A stretch of 64,000 nt of DNA from Propionibacteriaceae bacterium (GTDB lineage Bacteria; Actinomycetota; Actinomycetes; Propionibacteriales; Propionibacteriaceae). The position numbers and the translations under genes are program-made. A model generated the notes under the pieces. The model saw nothing but the letters and a program-made list of their open reading frames with translations, made no database searches and had not been told where the DNA came from. Each line of letters opens with the position of its first letter. Within the stretch, counting starts at the first letter, position 1. The DNA is taken from assembly GCA_017306015.1 (NCBI GenBank), contig JAFKJK010000009.1, positions 62,001-126,000 on the forward strand, read 5' to 3'. Positions 36,087 to 45,206 of this stretch are shown in pieces.

Positions 36087-37244
36087 CTACTTCCCGCAGA
36101 CCGTGGCTGCCGCCTTGCCCGCGGCGGTATCCGGGGCGTACTGGGTGCAGACGTTGTCCTTGGTCACGATGACCGGGGTGAGCAGGTAGGCCGGCACGAC
36201 CTTGACGCCGTTGTTGTAGCTCTTGACGTCATTGACCTCGACCGGCTGGCCCTGGGCGATCTTGCCGATGTACTCCACGACCTTGGTGACGAAGGTCTTG
36301 GTGTCCTTGTCGATGGTGGAGTACTGGACGCCCTGGAACACCAGCTTCACGGACTCGACCTCGGAGTCCTGACCGGTGATCACCGGGTTCGGCTTGCCGG
36401 CGGACTTGACCGAGGTCAGGGCCGCGCGGGCCAGGGTGTCATTCGGGGACAGGATGCCGTCGAGCGAGGTGTCGCCCTGGTAGTTGGCCGACAGGATGGC
36501 GTCCATCCGTTTCTGCGCGTTCTCGGCCTTCCAGTCCGCGGTCGCGGTCTGCTGCTGGGTCACCTGGCCGGAGACGACCTTCAGGGTGCCGTCGTCGATC
36601 TTCGGCTGCAGGACGCTCATCGCGCCCTCGAAGAACGGCTTGGAGTTCGCGTCGTTCGGAGATCCGGAGATCAGCTCGATGTTCCACGGCGACTTCTTGG
36701 CGGTCTTGCCGAGGCCCTCGAGCAGAGCGGTGCCCTGCAGGACGCCGACCTTGAAGTTGTCGTAGGCCATGTACATGTCGACCGCGTCGGTGTTCATCAA
36801 CAGACGGTCGTAGGCGATCACCGGGATGCCGGCCTGCTTGGCGGCCGCCAGCTGGCTGCCGAGCTGCGAGCCGTCGACAGCACCGACGACCAGGAGCTTC
36901 ACGCCCTGCTCGATCATGGCCGAGATCTGGTTCTGCTGCTCGGGGGCCCCACCGTTGGCGAACTGGACGACCGGGTCGAAGCCGGCGGCCTTGAGCTGAT
37001 CGGTGAACAGTCCCTCAGCGAGTACCCAGTTCTCCGAGGTCTTCTGCGGCAGCGAGACGCCGATCTTGGAGCCGGCCGCGAAGCCGGAGCCGAGCGTGAG
37101 CTGGTTGCCGTTCAGCCCACCGGACGCCGCCGGCTGGCTTCCTGCCGGTGCACCGGTACCGCCCCGCTCGCCACCGGCGCAGCCGGAGAGCGCCAGAGCG
37201 GCGGACGCACCGAGGACGATCATCGCGGTTGCGATTCTCTTCAT
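36087..37244 (-). CDS. Sugar ABC transporter substrate-binding lipoprotein (ChvE-like)
   Basis: This 385-residue periplasmic-binding-protein-like lipoprotein has lipobox LSGC (Cys21) and a Gly-rich linker. Motifs AGSKIGVSLPQKTSENW, MIEQGVKLLVVGAVDGSQLG and VIAYDRLLMNTDAVDMYM are characteristic of the ChvE/xylose-binding branch (family 4B). It captures monosaccharides and delivers them to the permease and ATPase encoded upstream on the same strand. The order ATPase-permease-binding protein matches the GguA-GguB-ChvE multiple-monosaccharide system. The ribosome site AAGAAGG lies upstream of the ATG. The end of the operon is marked by a strong terminator. Confidence 0.94.
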   Translation of the reverse strand: MKRIATAMIVLGASAALALSGCAGGERGGTGAPAGSQPAASGGLNGNQLTLGSGFAAGSKIGVSLPQKTSENWVLAEGLFTDQLKAAGFDPVVQFANGGAPEQQNQISAMIEQGVKLLVVGAVDGSQLGSQLAAAKQAGIPVIAYDRLLMNTDAVDMYMAYDNFKVGVLQGTALLEGLGKTAKKSPWNIELISGSPNDANSKPFFEGAMSVLQPKIDDGTLKVVSGQVTQQQTATADWKAENAQKRMDAILSANYQGDTSLDGILSPNDTLARAALTSVKSAGKPNPVITGQDSEVESVKLVFQGVQYSTIDKDTKTFVTKVVEYIGKIAQGQPVEVNDVKSYNNGVKVVPAYLLTPVIVTKDNVCTQYAPDTAAGKAAATVCGK

Positions 37245-37260
37245 TGTGTCTACCTTCTTT

Positions 37261-37277
37261 GATGGATGGATGGATGG
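37261..37277. repeat. Tetranucleotide repeat (GATG)4 before the binding-protein gene
   Basis: GATGGATGGATGGATGG lies in the gap between the permease stop (37311) and the binding-protein start (37244), just upstream of its ribosome site. Its length may slip; any effect on expression is unproven. Confidence 0.7.
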
Positions 37278-37310
37278 AAATCGAATCCGTCGGCTGGGCC
37301 AGCGGACGAG

Positions 37311-38843
37311 TCAGGAGAACAGCCCGGTGGTCTGGGCGAGGGCGTAGAAGATGGCGATCATCCCGGCCAGGGCACCGACCACCAGGGCGGCGATGACTCC
37401 GCTGCGGGCCTGCTTGGCGCTGTTCGGACGGTCGGTGCGCCACGTCAGCCACAGCACGATGCCGACGGGGAACAGCAGGAAGCTCAGCACTCCCCACAGC
37501 GGGTTGCCGAGATCCCGGTTGGGGACCACCCCGGCCTGGAGTTCGGCCTCGACGACCTTGGGGGTGAAGCCCCTCGCGAGCGTGGCGATGATGGACGGCT
37601 TTCCCTGCGACTTGCTGTACAGGTCGAAGGCCACCGCGATCAGCAGCACCAGGCCCTTGATGATCTGGGTCATGTCGGAGCCGACGCCCATCAGGTATAG
37701 GCCGTTGTTCAGCACGGCCATGACCAGGCCACCGATCACCGACCCGGTCACCGTGCCGATCCCGCCGGAGACTGCGGCACCGCCGATGAACACGGCCGCG
37801 ATCGCGTCCAGCTCCCACCCGACACCATCGGACGGACCGGTTGACGTGGCCCGCCCGAAGTACATGACTCCGGCGACGGCAGCCAGGAAGGCCATGTTCG
37901 TCATGGCCAGGAAGTAGATCTTCTTCACGCTGACACCGGTCAGCGCGGCCGCGGCCTTGTTGCCACCGACGGCGTACACGCCGCGGCCGATCGTCGTGCG
38001 AGTGGCGATGAAGTTGTAGACCAGCGCCAGCACCACGAGGATCAGGCCGGTGACCGGGAACGACGTGCCCGGGCGCCCGCTCCCGAACAGCCAGGTGATG
38101 TAGCCCAGCGCGACCGCCGTCACGGCCAATCGCACGATCGCGACCCAGAGGGCGGGCGGGGTGCCGCCCGCCTTGATCACCCGCGCCCGGCGGCGAAAGT
38201 CCAGGAAGATGAGGACGGCCATCGCGGCGATGCCGAGCACGAGCGTGGAGTTGTTGAGCCCGGTGTTCGGCCCCCACTCGGGCAGGTAGCCGCCACCGAT
38301 GAACCGGATCTCGGGCGGAGCGGGGTTGGCGGAGGCCTTGCCGACGTACTGGTAGAGGCCACGGAAGAGCATCATGCCGGCGAGCGTCGTGATGAAGCCC
38401 GGCACCCCGACGAACGCCAGCCAGGAGCCCTGCCACATGCCGATGACCACCCCGACGAACAGGCCGAACAGGATGCCCAGCCACCACGGGAAGTTCCAGA
38501 AGTTGATCGAAAGCGCCGTGCAGATGCCCACCACGGCGGCGACCGAGCCCACCGACAGGTCGATCTGGCCGGTGATGATCACGAACAGCATGCCGATGGC
38601 GAGGATCAGCACATAGGAGTTGCCGTTCAGGATGTTCTGGGCGTTGGAGGGGGTGAGCATCTTCCCGCCGGAGGCGAACTCGAAGAACAGCGCGACCAGA
38701 ATCAGCGCGCCCAGCATGCCGTACTGGCGGAGGTTCCCGCCGAGCACCTGTTTGAGCCCTGCGCCGACCGAAGACCCCGACGCCCCGCCTGCGGGCGCAC
38801 CGGCCTTGCCGGGCTCGGCCTCAATCACTTTCGTAGCAGTCAT
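37311..38843 (-). CDS. Sugar ABC transporter permease (GguB-like)
   Basis: This 510-residue permease is longer than RbsC-type permeases, with about 12-14 hydrophobic segments and the BPD_transp_2 signature ATSTGPSDGVGWELDAIAAV followed by FIGGAAVSGGIGTVTGSVIGG. The long central insertion and length match the GguB/XylH subgroup. The N-terminus is a cytoplasmic Ala/Gly-rich tail. It lies between the ATPase and binding-protein genes (44-66 bp gaps), so all three are co-transcribed. Confidence 0.94.
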   Translation of the reverse strand: MTATKVIEAEPGKAGAPAGGASGSSVGAGLKQVLGGNLRQYGMLGALILVALFFEFASGGKMLTPSNAQNILNGNSYVLILAIGMLFVIITGQIDLSVGSVAAVVGICTALSINFWNFPWWLGILFGLFVGVVIGMWQGSWLAFVGVPGFITTLAGMMLFRGLYQYVGKASANPAPPEIRFIGGGYLPEWGPNTGLNNSTLVLGIAAMAVLIFLDFRRRARVIKAGGTPPALWVAIVRLAVTAVALGYITWLFGSGRPGTSFPVTGLILVVLALVYNFIATRTTIGRGVYAVGGNKAAAALTGVSVKKIYFLAMTNMAFLAAVAGVMYFGRATSTGPSDGVGWELDAIAAVFIGGAAVSGGIGTVTGSVIGGLVMAVLNNGLYLMGVGSDMTQIIKGLVLLIAVAFDLYSKSQGKPSIIATLARGFTPKVVEAELQAGVVPNRDLGNPLWGVLSFLLFPVGIVLWLTWRTDRPNSAKQARSGVIAALVVGALAGMIAIFYALAQTTGLFS

Positions 38844-38887
38844 CTTTCGTTTCCTGGATCAGTTCGTGGTCATCGAGCGGACGCAAC

Positions 38888-40471
38888 TCACGCCGCTGCC
38901 GTATCGGTCATCAGCCGCATCAGCGACTCCTGCGTCGCCTCCGCAGCGCTCATCTCGCCCGTGATCCGTCCCTCGAACACGGTGTAGATGCGGTCGCACA
39001 CTCCCAGTAGCTCAGGCAGCTCGGACGAGATCATGATCACGCCCTTGCCCTCGTCGGCGAGCCGGTTGATCAGCCCGTAGATCTCGTACTTGGCACCCAC
39101 GTCGATGCCGCGGGTGGGCTCGTCCAGGATCGCCAGGGACGGCTGGGTGAACATCCACTTCGCCAATACGACCTTCTGCTGGTTGCCGCCGGACAGCGTC
39201 GAGACGCCGACGTTGATCGACGCCGACTTGATGTTCATCGCCTTGCGGTACTCCTCCGCCGCAGCGATCTCCGCCTCGGGGTCGATCACCGTCCGTCTGC
39301 TGATCCGCCGGATGCCGGCCGAGACGATCGTGTCCTTGACGTTGTCGAGCAGGTTCAGGCCGAGGACCTTCCGGTCCTCGGGGACGTAGGAAATGCCCCG
39401 GGCGATGGCGGCCTGGACGTTCGGGATCTGCACCTCCCGGCCGTCGAGCAGGATCTGGCCGCCGAGGTAGGTGCCGTATGTCCGTCCGAAGATCGACCGG
39501 GCGAGTTCCGTGCGCCCGGCGCCCATCAGTCCGGCGAACCCCACGATCTCGCCGCGACGGACGTAGAAGCTGGAATGGTTGCAGACCAGCCGTCCCGGGA
39601 TCTGGGGGTGCTCCACCGTCCAGTCGCGCACCTCGAAGAACTTCTCGCCGATCTTCGGGGTGTGGTCGGGGAAGCGGGAGTCGAGGGCCCGGCCGACCAT
39701 TCCGCGGATGATCCGGTCCTCGTTGACGTTCCCGGCGACCACGTGCAGGGACTCGATCGTGTGGCCGTCGCGGATGATCGTGATCGAGTCGGCGATGGCG
39801 GCGATCTCGTTGAGCTTGTGGGAGATCATGATCGAGGTCAGGCCTTGGGTCTTCAGCTGGCGTAGGATGCTCAGCAGGTTCTCGGAGTCCTCCTCATTGA
39901 GGGCGGACGTGGGCTCGTCCAGGATCAGCAGCCGAACGTCCTTGCTCAGAGCCTTGGCGATCTCCACCAGCTGCTGCTGGCCGACGCCGAGGTTCTTGAT
40001 TGGGCCGTCCGGGTCGACCTCGAGGCCAACCCGCCCGAGCAGCCGAACCGCGCGCTCCCGGGCCTCGACCCAGTCGATGACCCCGTGGTTGACGACCTCG
40101 TTGCCGAGGAAGATGTTCTCGGTGACCGACAACTCGGGGATCAGCGCCAGCTCCTGGTGGATGATCACGATGCCGACGTGCTCGGAGGACTTGATGCCCG
40201 TGAACTGCACGTCCTCGCCGTCGAAGACGATCCGGCCCTCGTAGGTGCCATGGGGGTGCACCCCGGATAGCACCTTCATCAGCGTCGACTTGCCCGCGCC
40301 GTTCTCGCCGCAGATGGCGTGGATCTCGCCTCGGCGCACCGTCATGGTCACGTCGTCGAGGGCGCGAACCCCGGGGAAGTCCTTGGTGATGCCGACCATC
40401 TCCAGGATCGCCCCGGACATCGGACCCACGGCGGTACTGAAGGCATGAGGATCGACCGGCTGATCGCTCAA
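38888..40471 (-). CDS. Sugar ABC transporter ATPase (GguA-like, two ABC domains)
   Basis: This 527-residue tandem ATPase has Walker A GENGAGKSTLMK in the first ABC domain (near residue 57) and a degenerate second domain (GFAGLMGAGRTELARSIFG), as in RbsA/MglA/GguA. Signature motifs LGVGQQQLVEIAKAL and LSGGNQQKVVLAKWM and Walker B LLILDEPTSAL and LAILDEPTRGID are intact. The TTG start at 40471 is supported by AAGGAG six bases upstream; a later ATG (40420) lacks one. It is the first gene of the sugar operon, divergent from a ROK regulator. Confidence 0.95.
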   Translation of the reverse strand: MSDQPVDPHAFSTAVGPMSGAILEMVGITKDFPGVRALDDVTMTVRRGEIHAICGENGAGKSTLMKVLSGVHPHGTYEGRIVFDGEDVQFTGIKSSEHVGIVIIHQELALIPELSVTENIFLGNEVVNHGVIDWVEARERAVRLLGRVGLEVDPDGPIKNLGVGQQQLVEIAKALSKDVRLLILDEPTSALNEEDSENLLSILRQLKTQGLTSIMISHKLNEIAAIADSITIIRDGHTIESLHVVAGNVNEDRIIRGMVGRALDSRFPDHTPKIGEKFFEVRDWTVEHPQIPGRLVCNHSSFYVRRGEIVGFAGLMGAGRTELARSIFGRTYGTYLGGQILLDGREVQIPNVQAAIARGISYVPEDRKVLGLNLLDNVKDTIVSAGIRRISRRTVIDPEAEIAAAEEYRKAMNIKSASINVGVSTLSGGNQQKVVLAKWMFTQPSLAILDEPTRGIDVGAKYEIYGLINRLADEGKGVIMISSELPELLGVCDRIYTVFEGRITGEMSAAEATQESLMRLMTDTAAA

Positions 40472-40579
40472 CGCAGCTCCTTCTCGAACAGACGAGGCCG
40501 GCGCCGCCCGACGACATCGTGGGGACGGTTCGGCCAGCCGAGGACGTGAATCCGCCTCACCCGCAGGCTAGGGACCACC

Positions 40580-40662
40580 TTTCCACCTGTCAACGGTCGT
40601 TTCCACCTCGTTATCTAATCGTTTTCATTCCATGATCGATAGAAAGTTGCCTCAAACCGTTG
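40580..40662. promoter_or_regulatory. Divergent operator region between sugar ABC operon and ROK regulator
   Basis: This is an AT-richer stretch with an inverted pair CAACGGT (40591-40597) and ACCGTTG (40656-40662) and a direct pair TTTCCACCT (40580-40588 and 40600-40608). ROK repressors bind such spaced inverted sites and can loop DNA between them, so this is the likely operator for the ABC operon and the regulator gene. Confidence 0.55.
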
Positions 40663-40696
40663 AAAGCTCCACTGTCGCAGCCCTAAGCTCGGGGCC

Positions 40697-41854
40697 ATGC
40701 CCCGGACGACTGGCCGCCTCTCGCTGCGGGACCGCACGCGCGAGGAGGTCTACGGGCTGATCTGCGCCTCCCGGGACCTGACCCGAACCGCGCTGGTCGA
40801 ACGAACCAGGCTGTCGGGCAGCACGATCAACCACGCCGTCGCCCGCCTGCTCGCCGAAGGCAGGATCGTGGAGTCACCGGCGCCGGTGAAGGGCCCGGGT
40901 TCTGGGAGCGGACGCCCGGGCACCCTGCTGAACGCGGTCGCGTCCGCGACCCGCACCGGCGCGATCGACTTCGGCCATCGGCACCTGCGCGTCGCTCTCG
41001 GCGACGACATGGGCAACGTGGTGGACGAGATCATCGTCCCGCTGAACGTCGACCAGTCCCCGGAGCGGGCGCTGGACGTTGCCGCCGAGAGCCTCCGGGG
41101 TCTGGCGGGGCGGCAGGGCGTCGGCCCGATCGCCTGCGTCGCCGCGGGCGTGCCGGCCCCGATCGACGCCGCCACCGGCCTCGCGTCCTCCAACACCACC
41201 TTGTCGAACTGGTCGGGGATGTCACCCGGTCGCGAGCTTGAGCAGCGCCTCGGCGTGCCCGCCCTGGTCCGCAACGACGCCAGCATCGGCGCGCTCGGGG
41301 AGCTGCACCACGGCGCCGGTCGCGGCCACAGGGACTTCCTGTACATCAAGGCGTCCCACGGGATCGGGGCCGGGCTGGTCGCCAACGGCGAGCTCTACCA
41401 AGGCGGCGCCGGGTTCGCCGGAGAGATCGGCCACATCATCATCTCCGGACGCCCGGAGTTGTGCCGCTGCGGCAACCGGGGCTGCCTGGAAGCGGTGGTC
41501 TCGGTGCCCTCGGTCAAGAACCAGCTCGTCCACACCCATCCCCACCTGGATCTCGAGGAGCTCGACCTGGCGCTGCTGGACGACCCGATCAGCGCTCGCA
41601 TCCTCAATGAGATGGGACGCACCCTCGGCGTGGTGCTGGCCGGACTGTGCGACCTGATGAACCCGACCCTGCTGGTCATCGGCGGCGAACTGGGTTCGTC
41701 CGGTGCCGAACTGATCGACGGCGTCCGGGCCTCGGTGAAACGGTTCGCGCAGCCGTCCACATCCCAGGTGATCGAGGTGGTTCCGGCTGAGCTCGGCCAG
41801 CGCGCCGAACTGGTCGGGGCCGTCCAGCTGGCCGCGACCCTGGCCCGCGCCTGA
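40697..41854 (+). CDS. ROK-family transcriptional regulator (NagC/XylR type)
   Basis: This 385-residue ROK protein has an N-terminal winged helix (residues about 15-65, TRTALVERTRLSGSTINHAV) and a sugar-kinase-like domain. ATP-loop-like VALGDDMGNV, the zinc site CRCGNRGCLEAVV near residue 256 and GIGAGLVANGELYQGGAG FAGEIGHI show the ROK fold. Such proteins repress sugar transport operons and release DNA when bound to sugar or sugar phosphate. It is divergent from the GguA/GguB/ChvE-like operon and is its likely regulator. Confidence 0.94.
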   Translation: MPRTTGRLSLRDRTREEVYGLICASRDLTRTALVERTRLSGSTINHAVARLLAEGRIVESPAPVKGPGSGSGRPGTLLNAVASATRTGAIDFGHRHLRVALGDDMGNVVDEIIVPLNVDQSPERALDVAAESLRGLAGRQGVGPIACVAAGVPAPIDAATGLASSNTTLSNWSGMSPGRELEQRLGVPALVRNDASIGALGELHHGAGRGHRDFLYIKASHGIGAGLVANGELYQGGAGFAGEIGHIIISGRPELCRCGNRGCLEAVVSVPSVKNQLVHTHPHLDLEELDLALLDDPISARILNEMGRTLGVVLAGLCDLMNPTLLVIGGELGSSGAELIDGVRASVKRFAQPSTSQVIEVVPAELGQRAELVGAVQLAATLARA

Positions 41855-41917
41855 GGCCGTCCACCGGCGCTCCCGTCTGAGTCGGGGACGGTTCTCACTC
41901 CGTCCGACCGTCCCTCT

Positions 41918-41981
41918 GTGAACCGAAGTACCTGTCCCCAATGGTTCAGGTGAACCGTCGGGGACAGGTACTTCGGTTCAG
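41918..41981. repeat. Intergenic repeat family A, head-to-head pair
   Basis: These are inverted 32-bp units at 41918-41949 and 41950-41981, the second containing GGGGACAGGTACTTCGGTTC. Its right end supplies the TGA stop of threonine synthase (complement of 41978-41980). It sits between that gene and the convergent ROK gene and may serve as a terminator. Confidence 0.88.
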
Positions 41982-43411
41982 CGGACGGCGTCCACCACCG
42001 AACTGATCAGGGCCTTCAGGGCATCGGCGTCGTTGGGCAGGTCGACGACGTGGCGGGGCAGGGCCTCGATGCCGTCGAACCGGGACGGACGCTCGGGCTC
42101 GCGGCCGATCGCCTCGACGATCGTCTCGGCGAATTTCACCGGGAGAGCGGTCTCCAGCACGATCATCGGCACGCCGTCGGACACGAACTCGCCGGCGACC
42201 TTCACCCCGTCCGCCGTGTGCGGGTCGACCAGCACGCCCTCCGCGTCCCACAGCCGCCGGATCTGGGCCACCCGGTCGGCGTGGCTGGACGAGCCCGACA
42301 CGAAGCCGAAGCGCGCGCGCAGCCCGGCGAACTCGGGCGTTCCCGACAGATCGAAGAACCCGTCGACCGGCAGCCGGACGGCGAACAACTCCCGCACCCG
42401 GTCGGCGTCGCGGCCGAGCAGGTCGAACACGAACCGTTCGAAGTTGGACGCCTTCGAGATGTCCATGCTCGGCGAGGACGTCGCCAGGGTCTCGGCCGCT
42501 GCCCGCACCCGGTAGACGCCGGTGCGGAAGAACTCGTCCAGGACGTTGTTCTCGTTGGTCGCCAGCACCAGCGAGCGGATCGGGACGCCCATTTCCCGGG
42601 CGATGTGGCCGGCCATGATGTTGCCGAAGTTGCCGGTCGGGACGCAGAAGTCGACCTGCTCGTCGTCCGCGGCCGTGACCCGCAGCCAGCAGGCGACGTA
42701 GTAGACGACCTGCGCCACCAGCCGGGCCCAGTTGATCGAGTTCACCGCGCCGAGCCGGTGCCGCTGCTTGAACGCCGCGTCGCCCGCGACCGCCTTCACC
42801 AGGTCCTGGCAGTCGTCGAAGACGCCGTCGACGGCCACGTTCACGATTGCCGGATCGTCGATGCTGAACATCTGGGCCTGCTGGAACGGCGTCATCCGTC
42901 CGGCCGGGGTGAGCATGAACACCCGGATGCCACGCCGTCCCCGCATGGCGTACTCGGCCGCCGATCCGGTGTCGCCGCTGGTGGCGCCGAGGATGTTCAG
43001 CTCCGTCCCGGTACGTGCGAGCTGGTACTCGAACAGGTGCCCGAGCAGCTGCATGGCCAGGTCCTTGAACGCGGCGGTCGGACCCTCCGAGAGGTGGCCC
43101 AGCCACAGCCCGTCCACCTTCGAGACCGGGACGATGTCGGTGCCGGCGAAGGCGTCGGCGGTGTAGGCGTCCTCGCACAGCTGCCGCAGGTCAGGGGTGG
43201 GGATGTCGTCGATGAACAGACCCAGCACCTCGGCCGCCAGCGCGGCGTAGCCCTGATCGGCCAGTGTCGACCGCCAGCTGGCAAGGGTGGACGCGTCCAC
43301 GACCGGATAGCGCTCCGGCAGGAACAGGCCGCCGTCCGGCGCCAGGCCGGCGAGCAGGATCTCCCCGAAGGTCGGACGCTCAGGCGCCCCGCGGGTGGAC
43401 AGGTATCGCAC
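41978..43411 (-). CDS. thrC: Threonine synthase
   Basis: This 477-residue PLP enzyme makes threonine from O-phosphohomoserine. It belongs to the longer class: N-terminal RYLSTRGAPERPTFGEILLAGLAPDGGLFLPE, the PLP lysine in GPTAAFKDLAMQLLG (Lys near 113) and the phosphate-binding loop ATSGDTGSAAEYAM, then FSIDDPAIVNVAVDGVFDDC and FCVPTGNFGNIMAG. The GTG at 43411 was chosen over the longer frame because it gives the family N-terminus. TAGAGT six to twelve bases upstream would be a -10 for a leaderless message. No other threonine-pathway gene is adjacent. Confidence 0.96.
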   Translation of the reverse strand: MRYLSTRGAPERPTFGEILLAGLAPDGGLFLPERYPVVDASTLASWRSTLADQGYAALAAEVLGLFIDDIPTPDLRQLCEDAYTADAFAGTDIVPVSKVDGLWLGHLSEGPTAAFKDLAMQLLGHLFEYQLARTGTELNILGATSGDTGSAAEYAMRGRRGIRVFMLTPAGRMTPFQQAQMFSIDDPAIVNVAVDGVFDDCQDLVKAVAGDAAFKQRHRLGAVNSINWARLVAQVVYYVACWLRVTAADDEQVDFCVPTGNFGNIMAGHIAREMGVPIRSLVLATNENNVLDEFFRTGVYRVRAAAETLATSSPSMDISKASNFERFVFDLLGRDADRVRELFAVRLPVDGFFDLSGTPEFAGLRARFGFVSGSSSHADRVAQIRRLWDAEGVLVDPHTADGVKVAGEFVSDGVPMIVLETALPVKFAETIVEAIGREPERPSRFDGIEALPRHVVDLPNDADALKALISSVVDAVR

Positions 43412-43793
43412 GGCAGCCAACTCTACCGATCGGCTTCCACCGCCTCCCTGCGCGGCCGCTCGACCACCGCACACGGCTACGACCCACTGGCCGTCGAGAC
43501 CCCCTCCCTGCGCGGGCCGCTCGACCGCCTCGCTTCGGCATGCCGCCCCGGCCGCGGCCCACGTCCCGTCCCGCGGCAGGCTGCCCCGGGCACAGGCAAC
43601 CAGCAGGAAGAGCGGCGTCCAGCACGACGGGACGCGGGCGACGCGGCGAGAGAGAGCTCGAACCGGGATGCCCGTTCGGCAATCATCGTGGGCCGGAAAT
43701 CGTCGTGGGGTTGCCACAGCCTCCGAATGCGGCCACCATTTCAGTGTGCTCGAAGTGAATCCTTTATTCGCTGGGAGCGCAGGGGGGGACACT
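43412..43793. other. 382-bp intergenic region with an imperfect direct repeat
   Basis: No convincing gene. Two imperfect direct copies of about 23 bp, each opening CCTCCCTGCGCG, lie at 43443-43465 and 43503-43526. The last 100 bases are less GC-rich and end in AGGGGGGG (43781-43788), the likely ribosome site of the next gene. It presumably holds promoters in both directions. Confidence 0.6.
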
Positions 43794-45206
43794 GTGGCGC
43801 GCCATGCCACCGAGATCTTGACTCATGCCCAGGACCTTGCCGACCAGTTGCGTACCGAGGCGCAGGCGGAAGCCGACGCGGCCCGGCTGGAGCTCGCGCG
43901 CTATCGCGAGTTGAGCGCCCAGGCCCAGCGGCAGCTTGCCGAACACCGGGCCGAGGCAGAGTCGCTGGCCGCTGCCGCGGCCGCACGGATGGAGGACGCC
44001 CGGCAGGACGTCCGGCTGCTGCTGGAGGACGCCACCCGGCAGGCCGCCCTGCTGCACCAGTCCGCCGAACGCACCGCGTCCGAGGTGATGGAACGGACCC
44101 GGCTCCAGGCCGAGTCCGAACTGGAGGAGGCACACCGGCGCGTCGAGTCCCTGCAGGCGCGGGCCGACCAACTCGAGGACGAGATCGCCCGCCGCACCGC
44201 GGACGCCGAGGCGCTGATCGCCGCCCGGACCGCCACCCGCCAGACCGAGCTGGCGTCCGAAGAGGCGCAGCGCCGGGACCTGCTCGACGCCGAGCTGAAC
44301 GGGCTGCGCGGGCACGTCGTCGACAGCCTGACCCGTCAGCGCGCCGACTTCGACGCGCTGCTCGCTGCCGAACGGGCCGCGTTCGAGGACGAGGCGCGGC
44401 AGGCGCGGGCCCTGATCGCCGACGAACGGCTCGCGATGCTGGCCGAGGTCGAGGCCGAGCGGACGGCGTCCCGCGAGGAGGCCGACCGGCTGCTGACCAG
44501 CGCCCGGGAGGAGGCCGGCGGGCTGGTGGCAGCGGCGGCGCGGACCGCACAGGACGCTGCGCTGGAACGAGACCGGCTCCACGAGCGGGCCGAACGCGAA
44601 GCGGACGCCATCCGTCGCGACCAGCGTCACGACCTGGCCACGCACCTGCGCGAGGTCCGGCAACGCGCCGAGGTGCTGGCCACCACCATCGAGCACCGCA
44701 ACCGCGCCTCGCTCGCCGAGGCCGAAGCCCGGGCGGCCGACATCGAGGCCAGGGCCAAGGCGGCGCTGGACGCGGCCACGGCGGACGCGACCCACATCAG
44801 GGCACAGGCCCAGGAGTCCGCCGAGCGGATGCTGCGCAGCGCCCGCGCCGAGGCGACCGCCCAGGAGGGTCGCGCACGGGAGCGCCTGGCCGCAGCCGAA
44901 GCCGGCGTGAAGCTGGTCCACGAGCGCAGCTCCGTCGACCTCGAGGCCATGCAACGGGAGTCCTACGCCAACGCCCTCGCCGCCCGCGAGCAGGCGGTGG
45001 CCGTCCTCGCCCAGGCACGGGCCGACGCGGACGCCGTCCGCGCCGAGGCGAGGGCGCAGATGGACCGCGCCCGCGAAGAGGTAGCCGTCCTCACCAGGCG
45101 GCGCGAAGAGGTCACCGCACAACTCGGGCAGCTGTCCGGCGCCCTGAATTCACTCACGCTGACCGACGGCGTGTTCGAGGCACGACTAACGGAGGGACGG
45201 CAGTGA
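43794..45206 (+). CDS. Long coiled-coil protein (Scy/FilP/DivIVA-associated type)
   Basis: This protein of about 470 residues is almost entirely Ala/Glu/Arg-rich alpha-helix with continuous heptad character from residue 1 to about 440. It ends in RRREEVTAQLGQLSGALNSL, a pattern seen at the C-terminus of actinobacterial coiled-coil cytoskeletal proteins such as Scy and FilP, which organise the growing pole. I chose GTG 43794, which follows AGGGGGG; GTG 43746 would add 16 residues. It overlaps the DivIVA-like gene by GTGA, so the two proteins are probably made together and may form a complex. Assignment to a named family is inference. Confidence 0.75.
   Translation: MARHATEILTHAQDLADQLRTEAQAEADAARLELARYRELSAQAQRQLAEHRAEAESLAAAAAARMEDARQDVRLLLEDATRQAALLHQSAERTASEVMERTRLQAESELEEAHRRVESLQARADQLEDEIARRTADAEALIAARTATRQTELASEEAQRRDLLDAELNGLRGHVVDSLTRQRADFDALLAAERAAFEDEARQARALIADERLAMLAEVEAERTASREEADRLLTSAREEAGGLVAAAARTAQDAALERDRLHERAEREADAIRRDQRHDLATHLREVRQRAEVLATTIEHRNRASLAEAEARAADIEARAKAALDAATADATHIRAQAQESAERMLRSARAEATAQEGRARERLAAAEAGVKLVHERSSVDLEAMQRESYANALAAREQAVAVLAQARADADAVRAEARAQMDRAREEVAVLTRRREEVTAQLGQLSGALNSLTLTDGVFEARLTEGRQ

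Noticed and set aside
41978..43810. Longer threonine synthase starting at 43810
   Set aside because: The added 133 residues are low-complexity and run through the intergenic region; the GTG at 43411 gives the family N-terminus.
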